Positions 13,006 to 20,726 of a DNA stretch of 34,948 nucleotides are shown here, piece by piece. The number at the start of each line of letters is the position of its first letter. Positions within the stretch are counted from its first letter, which is position 1. Where the stretch lies: contig JACRUD010000031.1 of NCBI GenBank assembly GCA_014304875.1, positions 1 through 34,948 of the forward strand, read 5' to 3'. The translations under genes were made by a program, and so were the position numbers. This stretch comes from Vulcanimicrobiota bacterium. GTDB taxonomy: Bacteria > Vulcanimicrobiota > Vulcanimicrobiia > Eremiobacterales > Eremiobacteraceae. The notes beneath the pieces were generated by a model. That model did not search any database and was not told the DNA's origin. It was given only the letters and a program-made list of their open reading frames with translations.

Positions 13006-14538
13006 GGGCTGCGCAGACACGGAGGCCAAGTCGGCGAGCGCGGCGCGGGCGGCGCGCCAGCCCGGCGCGCCGCTGACGCAGCCCCCGGGGTGCGCACCGG
13101 ACCCGCAAAGGTAGAGGCCGGCGAGCGGCGTCCGAGTCGAAAAACGTCGGTCGAAGATTTGGCCCGGCAGCAATTCGCCGTGAAATATGTGACCGCCCCA
13201 CAGACCGAACCGCGCCTGGAGATCCGGCGGCGCCAGTATCTGTCGCGCCTCGATCGAAGCCGGAACGTTCGGAGCGAAAGGAGCAAGCGCGGCGACGACC
13301 GCGTCCGCCGCGCTCTCGCGACGCGCGTCCGTCCAGGGACCGTCCAGACGGTCGTGCGGATAGTACTGGGCGAAGATCGAAAGCAGATGTTTGCCGGGCG
13401 GCGCGATTGAGGGGTCGGTCGGCGTCTGCAAAAAGCACTCAAGCAGCGGAGCTTTCGAAACGCCACCATCTCGCGCGTCTTCGTATGCCTGCTGCAGGTA
13501 CTCCATGGACGGAGCGACGTGGATCGTGGCTCGATGGTGCGGTCCGGGCCGGCCCCTCGTAGGACGCGCAGTAAACTCCGGCAATTCGCCAAGCGCCAAG
13601 TTGACTTTAAGCGATATCCCATCGCATTGCCAACGCTGGACCCGATCAACAAAGGCCACCGGCAGCAAGCTGGGGCGCACCAAGCCTAAGAATGTGGTCT
13701 TGGGGTCGGCGTTCGAAAGAACGCAGCGCGCCCGCAATTCAGAGCCGTCGTCTAAGGCGACGCCAACGGCTCGCTCGCCGTCGTCCAGCAAATGAGTGAC
13801 GTTGCAACCGGTCCGGATCTCGGCTCCCGCCGCTGCGGCGGCGCCGGCAATCGCGCGGGAAACAGTTCCCATGCCGCCCCGGACGTAGCCCCACGCGCCC
13901 TGCCGGCCAAACGCTCTTCCTGCGTAGTGATGCGCTAGAACGTAGGCGGTACCCGGCGTGCGTGGGCCGGCATACGTGCCGATCAAACCGTCCGTCGCGA
14001 TCGCGGCTTGCAACACTGGCGTCTCGATGTAGCCTTCGACCAGATCGGCTGCAGAGCGGCAATAGTCTGCGGCCATCACGCGCGCCGCCGTCGCGAGCTC
14101 GCCGTCGGGCAGCAGCAGAGCGTCGAAGACGGAGGCCCCCAGACGCGAAATCTCGCGATCAAGAAGCTTGAAGCCCTCGATATCGCGCCGACAGAATGCG
14201 CCGATCTCGCGCGCATTGTCCTGCGCGCTGGACGAAAGAAGAAGCGCCCGGCCATCGGCGAGCGGCGTAAACGTGGCCGGATCCTTGATGTATGCATCGT
14301 ATCCGAACGCCTTTAGATTCAACTCCTCGATGATGCGCGGATGCAAAAGGCTGCAGACGTACGATGCGGTCGAAACCGTCCAGCCGGACCAAACGGCTTC
14401 GCTCGCGGCGGCACCGCCTGCCATGCTCCGACGCTCCAAAACCACGGTCTTGTGACCCGCGCGAGCCATATACGCCGCGCAAACCAGTCCGTTATGACCG
14501 CCGCCTATGACGATCGCGTCGTGGCTGGAGGCCTTCAC
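12994..14538 (-). CDS. second phytoene-desaturase/PYROXD2-like FAD oxidoreductase
   Basis: From GTG 14538 (GTGA overlap with the Rieske gene stop) the product is 514 aa. It opens HDAIVIGGGHNGLVCAAYMA, has 'ERRSMAGGAAASEAVWSGW' and 'TVSTASYVCSLLHPRI', and ends with GLYLCGSGAHPGGCVSGAPG. It is collinear with the flavoprotein at 11425-13005 over its whole length (shared 'GTAYVL.HH', 'WGYVRGGMG', 'APPGKHL.S.FAQY'), so the two arose by duplication. A longer reading frame reaches 14754, but it would lie inside the Rieske gene. The overlap with the Rieske gene implies one mRNA and a shared pathway: oxygenation followed by flavin-dependent oxidation is a natural order, though unproven. Confidence 0.8.
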   Translation of the reverse strand: MKASSHDAIVIGGGHNGLVCAAYMARAGHKTVVLERRSMAGGAAASEAVWSGWTVSTASYVCSLLHPRIIEELNLKAFGYDAYIKDPATFTPLADGRALLLSSSAQDNAREIGAFCRRDIEGFKLLDREISRLGASVFDALLLPDGELATAARVMAADYCRSAADLVEGYIETPVLQAAIATDGLIGTYAGPRTPGTAYVLAHHYAGRAFGRQGAWGYVRGGMGTVSRAIAGAAAAAGAEIRTGCNVTHLLDDGERAVGVALDDGSELRARCVLSNADPKTTFLGLVRPSLLPVAFVDRVQRWQCDGISLKVNLALGELPEFTARPTRGRPGPHHRATIHVAPSMEYLQQAYEDARDGGVSKAPLLECFLQTPTDPSIAPPGKHLLSIFAQYYPHDRLDGPWTDARRESAADAVVAALAPFAPNVPASIEARQILAPPDLQARFGLWGGHIFHGELLPGQIFDRRFSTRTPLAGLYLCGSGAHPGGCVSGAPGWRAARAALADLASVSAQPSVL

Positions 14539-15647
14539 GACCCCATGACGCTGAGATAATGGCGATCGAAGGCATGCAGTAAGCCCTCCTGGTTTGAGTA
14601 TGGGCCCGGCCGATACGCGCGCGAGGCGATGCCCTGCTGCGACAGTTCGCAGACATGCCAATCCTGGCGGTTCGTCATATCCCAAAATTCGACAGCATCG
14701 CTTGCATCGAACCCGGGAGCGGCCATCGTGACGGGATCGAAGAGCCACTCGCACGTGACTTGCGTCTTATCCGGCGCCAGCGGTCTGAGGTAGTGCGCCA
14801 TGACGTAATCTCGGTGCAGACTGAGCAGCATCGTGGGAAAGAGCGCGTAGTAGTAGGCGCGGTCAAGGTCCTCGCCTGCCACCGCCCCGAGCGTCGGCCG
14901 CGCGGATCGGCCGTTGATCGTCATGGCTCCGCCGCCTTGGCGCACGGTCATGTAACCTCCCAGAAATGCTCCATCCAGTAAATCGTTGCGGCCGCTTTGA
15001 GAGGAAGAGAGCCGCTCCAAAGCCGGGTGAATGAGCGGGCAGTGGTAGCACTCGGAGTAGTTCTGCACGACAAGCTTCCAGTTGCAGGACAGGTCGTAGT
15101 CGATGCGCCGTCCGACACGAAGCCTCCCGATAACCCAGGCGGCGAAACGGTCGAGCACGGGAGCAAATGCCTCTTCGAATTTCTGGGCCGACGGCGACAG
15201 ATTGACGAAGACGAAACCGTTCCAGGTCGCTAACGCAACGGATGCAAGCGCGTAGTCTGATTTGGAAAAGCCGGGCGTTCCCTCCATAAAGCGTGCGGCG
15301 AGCAGACGACCGTCTAAACCGTAGGTCCAGGCGTGGTACGGGCAGACGATCGCCGCCCCGAATTTTCCGCGCGAATCCGCGCATATGCGTGTTCCGCGGT
15401 GCCGGCAGACATTGAAATGGGCTCGCAACTGCCCACGGTCGTCGCGGACCACGATGATGCTCTCCGAAGCGACCTCAGCAACGATATAGTCGCCGCGCTC
15501 CCCAAGCTGCTCCTCGCGCCCGATGCAAACCCAATGTGCCGCGAATATCCGATCCCGTTCTTGACCGAAGGTGACGTGCGAGGTGTAGTATGAGCCAGGA
15601 AGGGTCTTCGCCCCAAGGGGCACGCTTGCCTTAGTAAATGTCGCCAT
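14535..15647 (-). CDS. Rieske oxygenase alpha subunit, quaternary-amine type
   Basis: The 370-aa protein starts at ATG 15647 (AAGG 7 nt upstream); an open frame to 16130 is only the antisense of the regulator gene. The Rieske [2Fe-2S] ligands are C81, H83, C102, H105 (CRHRGTRIC ... CPYHAW). The catalytic domain has N-Y-S-E199-C-Y-H202-C-P-L-I-H207, with E199 where most ring-hydroxylating enzymes have the bridging Asp. Glu at this place is known from carnitine, glycine-betaine and related quaternary-ammonium monooxygenases. It would therefore hydroxylate an N-methyl or C-N bond of a small amine with O2, needing a separate reductase that is not encoded nearby. It is co-transcribed with the flavoprotein gene and divergent from the Lrp-type regulator. 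Confidence 0.8.
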   Translation of the reverse strand: MATFTKASVPLGAKTLPGSYYTSHVTFGQERDRIFAAHWVCIGREEQLGERGDYIVAEVASESIIVVRDDRGQLRAHFNVCRHRGTRICADSRGKFGAAIVCPYHAWTYGLDGRLLAARFMEGTPGFSKSDYALASVALATWNGFVFVNLSPSAQKFEEAFAPVLDRFAAWVIGRLRVGRRIDYDLSCNWKLVVQNYSECYHCPLIHPALERLSSSQSGRNDLLDGAFLGGYMTVRQGGGAMTINGRSARPTLGAVAGEDLDRAYYYALFPTMLLSLHRDYVMAHYLRPLAPDKTQVTCEWLFDPVTMAAPGFDASDAVEFWDMTNRQDWHVCELSQQGIASRAYRPGPYSNQEGLLHAFDRHYLSVMGS

Positions 15648-15692
15648 CATCACACCTTGCCTAATACATGGAGGTTCAAACAGGGCCTTAAC

Positions 15693-15703
15693 CGAATAAT
15701 TCG
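15693..15703. promoter_or_regulatory. palindrome, candidate Lrp-type operator
   Basis: CGAATAATTCG is a perfect 11-bp palindrome, two bases before ATG 15706 of the regulator gene and about 45 bp from the start of the divergent Rieske gene. It is in the right place for autoregulation and control of both directions. AT-centred palindromes are typical of Lrp/AsnC sites; binding is inferred. Confidence 0.4.
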
Positions 15704-15705
15704 TC

Positions 15706-16218
15706 ATGGGATCGCTGAATACCGCTGAGATTGACGAACTCGACCTGAGGTTGCTTGATACCCTCCAGCAAAACGCTCGCTCGACGTATGCGGAACTGGC
15801 TGGGCTGGTGGGCCTAACGGCCCCGTCCGTGCACGAGCGCGTCAAGCGTTTGGAATCCCGCGGAATCGTCAGGCGGTATGCCGCCCAACTCGACGGTCCG
15901 CTGCTCGGTTTCGCCTTGACGGCGCTGGTGAGCTGCTTCACCGCTCCTGAGACGCTGTACGATGACTTCACAGCCAACGTCTCCAGTCTCGACGAGGTGT
16001 GCGAAGTGCACAGCGTGGCCGGCGATGAGACGTACATCCTTAAGGTGACGACTCGTTCCACCGCGCACCTCGATGACTTTCTCACTCGGCTGAAGCAGAT
16101 CCCGGGAATCGTCCGCACGAAGACCACCATCGTTCTGTCAACACCTTTCGAGCGCGGCGGCTTCGCGTTGCGCGAGACCGAACTACCGCCAGGACGCCGT
16201 TTGCGCAGCGTCCGCTAA
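15706..16218 (+). CDS. Lrp/AsnC family transcriptional regulator
   Basis: The 170-aa protein has the canonical layout: an N-terminal winged helix-turn-helix (IDELDLRLLDTLQQNARSTY, AELAGLVGLTAPSVHERVKR, LESRGIVRRY), a hinge, and a C-terminal RAM/ligand-binding domain (residues ~70-150, with HSVAGDETYILKV and a conserved 'LDDFLTRLKQIPGIVRTKTT'). Members sense amino acids or related metabolites and form dimers to octamers. ATG 15706 has no good ribosome site, so the start or leaderless translation is uncertain. It lies 23 nt before the aminomutase gene (same mRNA) and diverges from the Rieske-flavoprotein operon, so it probably controls both in response to an amino-acid-like ligand. Confidence 0.85.
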   Translation: MGSLNTAEIDELDLRLLDTLQQNARSTYAELAGLVGLTAPSVHERVKRLESRGIVRRYAAQLDGPLLGFALTALVSCFTAPETLYDDFTANVSSLDEVCEVHSVAGDETYILKVTTRSTAHLDDFLTRLKQIPGIVRTKTTIVLSTPFERGGFALRETELPPGRRLRSVR

Positions 16219-16241
16219 GGCCGAGGAGAGATGAGGAGATT

Positions 16242-17630
16242 ATGATCAGTCCCGACGTCGCCAGACCGGAAGTTCCCCTTGCGGTGCCATCGCTCAAGCC
16301 GCCGGCCGCCTCAGAAGCGCTGGAGCACATGAACTTCCGCCAAGGAGAGTTCTGGCGCGCGATACCCGCGTATCGAGACGTTGACGAGGCGGTCTTCTTA
16401 GATCATATTTGGCAGGGCCGTCATTCGGTCAAGACCCCGGACGAGCTGGTCGCCACGATCCAAGATCTCGTCCCCCCGTCGTTTATCGAGGATGTGCGTG
16501 CCGGTTTTCATCGAGCGCCGATGCAGGTTCGGGTTTCGCCGTATATGATCGCCTCGATCGACTGGACCGATCCGTACAGCGATCCGATTCGCATCCAGTT
16601 CATCCCGCTCGCCTCGCGGCTGCTCCCGGATCATCCGAAGCTGTCCCTGGATTCGCTGCACGAGCAAGATGATGCGCCGGTTCCCGGTCTCATCCATCGT
16701 TACGTGGATAAAGCGCTCTTTTTGCCGCTGAACGTCTGTCCCGTTTACTGTCGCTTCTGCACCCGATCCTATGCCATCGGTCCCGACACGGAGACGGTGG
16801 ACAAGGCGCAGCTCGCGACCGATCCAAAGCGCTGGAAGGCCGCCTTCGAATACATCGCCTCTCGACCAGAGTTGCAAGACATCGTCATCTCCGGCGGAGA
16901 TACTTACCAGCTCTCCGCGAAGACCCTCAAGATGATCGGCGAGACGCTGCTCGCCATCCCCAACGTGCGGCGGATGCGATTTGCGACCAAAGGTCCAGCC
17001 GTCATGCCAAGCAAGATCTTGACGGACGGCGCATGGCTGGACGCGTTGACCTCGGTCGTGGATCAGGGTCGGGCTATGGGCAAGGACGTCGTCCTGCACA
17101 CTCATTTCAACTGCGCGAACGAGATCAGCTGGGTCACAGAAAAGGCCATGCGCCTGTTGTTCGAGAGAGGCATCTTCGTCCGAAATCAGTCCGTGCTCAT
17201 CCGCGGCGTCAATGATGACCCGAGAAAAATGCGACTCTTGGTGAAGCAGCTGGGCTATCTGCACGTGCACGCGTACTACGTCTACATGCATGACCTGGTG
17301 AAGGGAGTCGAAGAACTCCGGACGACGGTCCAGACGGCCATCGATATCGAGAAGTTCGTGCGTGGGACCACAGCCGGCTTTAATACACCGACCTTCGTGT
17401 GCGACGCGCCGGGCGGCGGAGGCAAACGGGACGTGCATAGCTTCGACTATTACGATCGCGAAAACGGCATCGCGGTCTATAGTGCTCCCAGCGTAAAACC
17501 CGATCGCTGGTTCCTCTATTTCGACCCGATCGACCGTTTATCGCCCGCCGCGCAGGCGCGCTGGCGCGAGCCCGGAGAACAGGTCGCAATGGTGCGCAGG
17601 GCTATGGCCGCGGCCGGGGGCGCAGCGTAA
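16242..17630 (+). CDS. lysine 2,3-aminomutase family radical SAM enzyme
   Basis: The 462-aa protein has the radical-SAM cluster C166-VYC170-RFC173-TRS, the 'DIVISGGDTYQLS' motif, a PLP-binding Lys395 in DAPGGGGK, and both Asp351 (HDLVKG) and Asp388 (CDAPGG). The Asp pair corresponds to residues that hold the side-chain amine of lysine in lysine 2,3-aminomutase, so a diamino or basic substrate is likely. The reaction would be migration of the alpha-amino group to the beta carbon using SAM, [4Fe-4S] and PLP. Departures: HFNHP-NE of typical KamA reads HFNCANE, and the C-terminus lacks the cysteines that bind zinc in the clostridial enzyme. GAGGAG at 16233-16238 supports the start. No ablB-type acetyltransferase follows, so osmolyte synthesis is not indicated. 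Confidence 0.75.
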   Translation: MISPDVARPEVPLAVPSLKPPAASEALEHMNFRQGEFWRAIPAYRDVDEAVFLDHIWQGRHSVKTPDELVATIQDLVPPSFIEDVRAGFHRAPMQVRVSPYMIASIDWTDPYSDPIRIQFIPLASRLLPDHPKLSLDSLHEQDDAPVPGLIHRYVDKALFLPLNVCPVYCRFCTRSYAIGPDTETVDKAQLATDPKRWKAAFEYIASRPELQDIVISGGDTYQLSAKTLKMIGETLLAIPNVRRMRFATKGPAVMPSKILTDGAWLDALTSVVDQGRAMGKDVVLHTHFNCANEISWVTEKAMRLLFERGIFVRNQSVLIRGVNDDPRKMRLLVKQLGYLHVHAYYVYMHDLVKGVEELRTTVQTAIDIEKFVRGTTAGFNTPTFVCDAPGGGGKRDVHSFDYYDRENGIAVYSAPSVKPDRWFLYFDPIDRLSPAAQARWREPGEQVAMVRRAMAAAGGAA

Positions 17631-17710
17631 CGAGAAGAACGCGCTCGGCGTTTCCAGGCAGCCGATCGCTTCGAGAAGCCACTCCTCCAGCCGATAGCAT
17701 ATAGTATACG

Positions 17711-19972
17711 ATGATGAAGAATCTCCGCTGGCCGAAGAATCCGGTCGTGACCGTCGGCGCGCTGTTTCTGCTCTTGCTCGTCGCCATCGCCGTCCATGGC
17801 TTTGGACTGACCGCGCAGATGGTGCGGCACACGAAGTCGCTGCTCGACGCGCGCGCCGAAGCGGGAGCTTTGGCCGTGGCGTTGTCACAAGAGCAACGGA
17901 GCGCCGGTTCTTCGACGGCGGTCGGGCGGCAGATCGCCACGGCTCGCTCGCTCACGAGTGAGGCGCGCCTTCCCAAAGCACTGAAGTACCTCGATGATCT
18001 GTCGGCACAGCACAGCAGCTGGCTGCGCGCGTCGCCGGACGCGGCGCTCGCCTCACGGATCAAAGCACGGATGGACGTCGACGTCCGGTCGAGCCTCGCC
18101 GATATGGATGCTGCGACCGGCACGGCTATCGACGCGACCCGGGCCTCATTTTTGTATGAGACCTCCATGATCTTCATGCTTGCCGTTGCGATCGCTGTGG
18201 CGGCTGCGATAGCGTATCGCAGGGCGCTCGGCGCCGGGCGGCACCAGCTCAAAGACATCGCCGAACGCAATCGTAGCCTGGAGAACGCCCAGCGCTTGGC
18301 GGGCGTGGGAAACTGGACCAACTCCTTGTCTACGGGTCAGGTGACCTATTCACAGGAGATGCGACGCATATTCGGATTGTCGGCGCTGGATCCGGCGGCC
18401 AATATGCTCAGGCGCTTCGATCACCCGGACGATGCCGAAGAGATCAAGCGTGTGGCGGGCGACGCGATGCGACGATTGCAGCCGTACAGCATCGATCATC
18501 GCATCGTGCTGCGCGATGGCTCCGTGCGTCACGTGCACGAGCAAGCTGAATTCGCCTTCGACGAGAACGGCCGGGCGCAACATCTCGTCGGAACTTTAGT
18601 CGATATAACCGAACGCAAGCAAGCCGAGCAGAAGCTCGCGTTTCTGGCTCACCACGATGCGCTGACCGGCCTGCCGAACCGCACCCTTCTCGCGGACCGG
18701 CTGGGCCAGTATATCTCCCACGCCAAGCGGTTGAGCCGTATCGTCGCCGTCCTGTTCCTGGATTTGGACCGCTTCAAGGACATCAACGACTCGCTAGGGC
18801 ACACGGCGGGCGACGAACTGCTCAAAGAAGTAGGCACGCGACTGTTGCAGAGCGTGCGCGCAGGAGACACGGTAGCCCGATCGGGCGGCGACGAGTTCGT
18901 CATCGTGCTCGCGGACATCGCCGAGCAAAAGCATGTCGCTGGCATCGTGCAGGCGGTGGTGAACGCCTTCGCTGCTCCATTCGTGATCGAGTCGCGTGAT
19001 CTCTTCGTGACGCCAAGCATCGGAATCAGCTTGTATCCCTGTGATGACGCAGACGCGGACGGCTTGATCAGGAACGCTGACGCGGCGATGTACCAAGCCA
19101 AAGATAGAGGCCGAAATAATTTCGTTTTCTACACCGCGGAAATCCACAAGACCGCGGTGCGCCGGTTGTCGCTCGAAAGCGACCTTCGCAGAGCGGTTGA
19201 CGAGGGCCAGTTCGAGTTGCACTATCAGCCGTTCATTCGCTTGGCGACGAAGTCTATCGTCGGGTTTGAGGCGCTGGTGCGGTGGCGCCATCCGAAGCTC
19301 GGGCTCGTCCCCCCGACGGACTTCATCCCTTTGGCTGAAGACAGCGGTCTCATCGTGCCGATCGGCGAGTGGGTGCTGCGCACGGCGTGCGTCCAGCATA
19401 AGGCTTGGAAGCGCCTCGGTCACCCCACGCAGCGGATGGCGGTCAACATCTCCGCGCGCCAATTCCAACAGCGCGATCTGGCCCATACGATAGGGCAGGC
19501 GCTTGTCGACACAGGGTTGAGTCCCCAGGCTTTGGAGGTCGAGATCACCGAGAGCCTCTTGATGAAGGATATGACCCGCAGTCTCGCCATCTTAAGGCAG
19601 CTCAAAGACATGGGCATCGGCATCTCGATCGACGACTTCGGAACCGGCTACAGTTCTCTCGGGTACCTCAAGCTGTTCCCCATCACGACCCTGAAGATCG
19701 ACAAATCGTTCGTCCGTGACTTGACGACGGACCGGTTTGATGAGGCGATCGCAAGCACCGTGGTGACTCTTGCGAAGAGCCTAGCGCTCGACGTCATCGC
19801 GGAAGGAGTGGAGACGGCGGCGCAAGCGCAAAAACTCGCCGAATTGGGATGCGATGAAGTGCAGGGGTTTTTCTTCAGCAAGCCTCAAGCCGCACCCGAG
19901 TGCGAAGCCCTATTCGACAAGAATTTCGGGTACGCGCCCGAGCTGTCCGTTCCGTTTGTCCGAACATCCTAG
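17711..19972 (+). CDS. membrane GGDEF-EAL cyclic-di-GMP enzyme with PAS domain
   Basis: The 753-aa protein has a membrane helix (~12-34), a helical periplasmic region (~35-148), a second helix (~150-172), a PAS domain (~195-300, ending in 'VDITERKQAEQKLAF'), a GGDEF domain with intact GGDEF at 392-396, and an EAL domain with EAL at 520-522 and DDFGTGY at 641-647. Both catalytic signatures are complete, so it may make and break cyclic-di-GMP, with the periplasmic and PAS parts as sensors. The periplasmic part resembles PilJ/nitrate-sensor-like helical bundles only loosely. An AT-rich TATAGTATA lies directly before ATG 17711 and no ribosome site is seen, so translation may be leaderless. It is a separate unit, not obviously tied to its neighbours. 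Confidence 0.85.
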   Translation: MMKNLRWPKNPVVTVGALFLLLLVAIAVHGFGLTAQMVRHTKSLLDARAEAGALAVALSQEQRSAGSSTAVGRQIATARSLTSEARLPKALKYLDDLSAQHSSWLRASPDAALASRIKARMDVDVRSSLADMDAATGTAIDATRASFLYETSMIFMLAVAIAVAAAIAYRRALGAGRHQLKDIAERNRSLENAQRLAGVGNWTNSLSTGQVTYSQEMRRIFGLSALDPAANMLRRFDHPDDAEEIKRVAGDAMRRLQPYSIDHRIVLRDGSVRHVHEQAEFAFDENGRAQHLVGTLVDITERKQAEQKLAFLAHHDALTGLPNRTLLADRLGQYISHAKRLSRIVAVLFLDLDRFKDINDSLGHTAGDELLKEVGTRLLQSVRAGDTVARSGGDEFVIVLADIAEQKHVAGIVQAVVNAFAAPFVIESRDLFVTPSIGISLYPCDDADADGLIRNADAAMYQAKDRGRNNFVFYTAEIHKTAVRRLSLESDLRRAVDEGQFELHYQPFIRLATKSIVGFEALVRWRHPKLGLVPPTDFIPLAEDSGLIVPIGEWVLRTACVQHKAWKRLGHPTQRMAVNISARQFQQRDLAHTIGQALVDTGLSPQALEVEITESLLMKDMTRSLAILRQLKDMGIGISIDDFGTGYSSLGYLKLFPITTLKIDKSFVRDLTTDRFDEAIASTVVTLAKSLALDVIAEGVETAAQAQKLAELGCDEVQGFFFSKPQAAPECEALFDKNFGYAPELSVPFVRTS

Positions 19973-20096
19973 TTCCGCCGTGGCGGCGAAGATTTCGCTG
20001 TCTTAGGGCCCGGCCCAGAACTCCGTAGGCGTCTTTTCGCCCGCTGCAACCGGATTCGGCAGAAGGCGGCTCGGCCCCAAAACAGAAACGAAAGCT

Positions 20097-20115
20097 CCGA
20101 CCTTTTCATGGTCGG
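20097..20115 (+). promoter_or_regulatory. leader hairpin upstream of pyrR
   Basis: CCGACC (20097-20102) pairs with GGTCGG (20110-20115) around TTTTCAT. It lies about 60 nt before the pyrR start, in the region where PyrR-controlled attenuators occur. No T-run follows and I could not find a convincing PyrR-binding loop, so attenuation is unproven. Confidence 0.3.
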
Positions 20116-20171
20116 CTCCGACTTCGCGCACCGGCCATGTGCTCTGAGAAGGAAAGGCACGCGGGCACGCT

Positions 20172-20726
20172 TTGAGGACGGCACAGGCAACGGCGCAGCG
20201 GCAGAATCGCATGGTGCTCTCTGGCGCCCCGCTTCAGCGCACGATCGAGCGTCTGGCCCACCAGATCGTTGAACCAAACGGAGCCGGCCCCAACCTGGTG
20301 CTGGTCGGGATCCGACGCGGGGGCGAGAACCTCACTCGACGGATTCATGCCGACATCAAGCGCCGCACCGGAATCTCGGTCCACATGGGTTTTTTGGACA
20401 TCACACTCTATCGCGACGACGATGCGCCCAAAATCGTGCCGGACAGCGCGATCTCAGATGACCTAACGGGCAAAGAGGTCGTCCTCATCGACGATGTTCT
20501 GTTCACCGGGCGGTCCGCTCGCGCGGCGCTGGACGCGATCATCGACCTGGGCAGGCCGCAAGCCGCCCGGCTTTGCGTGCTCGTCGACCGCGGTCTGCGC
20601 GAGTTGCCTATCCAAGCCGATTACGTCGGCCGGTTTGTGCCCACATCGCCGGACGAGCACGTGATCGTCGAAGTACGACCGGACGTGGACGAGTCGGACA
20701 GTATCGTCGTCTACGAGCATCGATGA
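20172..20726 (+). CDS. pyrR: PyrR, pyrimidine operon regulator / uracil phosphoribosyltransferase
   Basis: The 184-aa protein matches the PyrR pattern: 'LQRTIERLAHQIVE', LVLVGIRRGGENL, 'DITLYRDD', the PRPP loop VVLIDDVLFTGRSARAALDA, and VDRGLRELPIQADYVGRFVP. In known systems it binds pyr mRNA when UMP is high and promotes termination, and also converts uracil plus PRPP to UMP. I list TTG 20172; ATG 20211 (171 aa) also covers the whole fold and neither has a strong ribosome site. It is first in an operon whose members all overlap (pyrR TGA / pyrB ATG at 20723), so it likely regulates pyrB, pyrC and carA behind it. Confidence 0.88.
   Translation: MRTAQATAQRQNRMVLSGAPLQRTIERLAHQIVEPNGAGPNLVLVGIRRGGENLTRRIHADIKRRTGISVHMGFLDITLYRDDDAPKIVPDSAISDDLTGKEVVLIDDVLFTGRSARAALDAIIDLGRPQAARLCVLVDRGLRELPIQADYVGRFVPTSPDEHVIVEVRPDVDESDSIVVYEHR

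Noticed and set aside
15650-16130. N-terminal extension of the Rieske gene (long minus-strand frame)
   Set aside because: The extension is the antisense of the Lrp/AsnC gene and has no Rieske-family sequence; ATG 15647 with AAGG fits.
16242-17630. ablA-ablB N-acetyl-beta-lysine osmolyte pair
   Set aside because: No acetyltransferase follows the aminomutase; the only GNAT is 15 kb away next to a glycosyltransferase.
19973-20171. PyrR-dependent attenuator with binding loop and terminator
   Set aside because: One hairpin is present but no T-run and no convincing match to the PyrR-binding loop could be found by eye; only the hairpin is listed.
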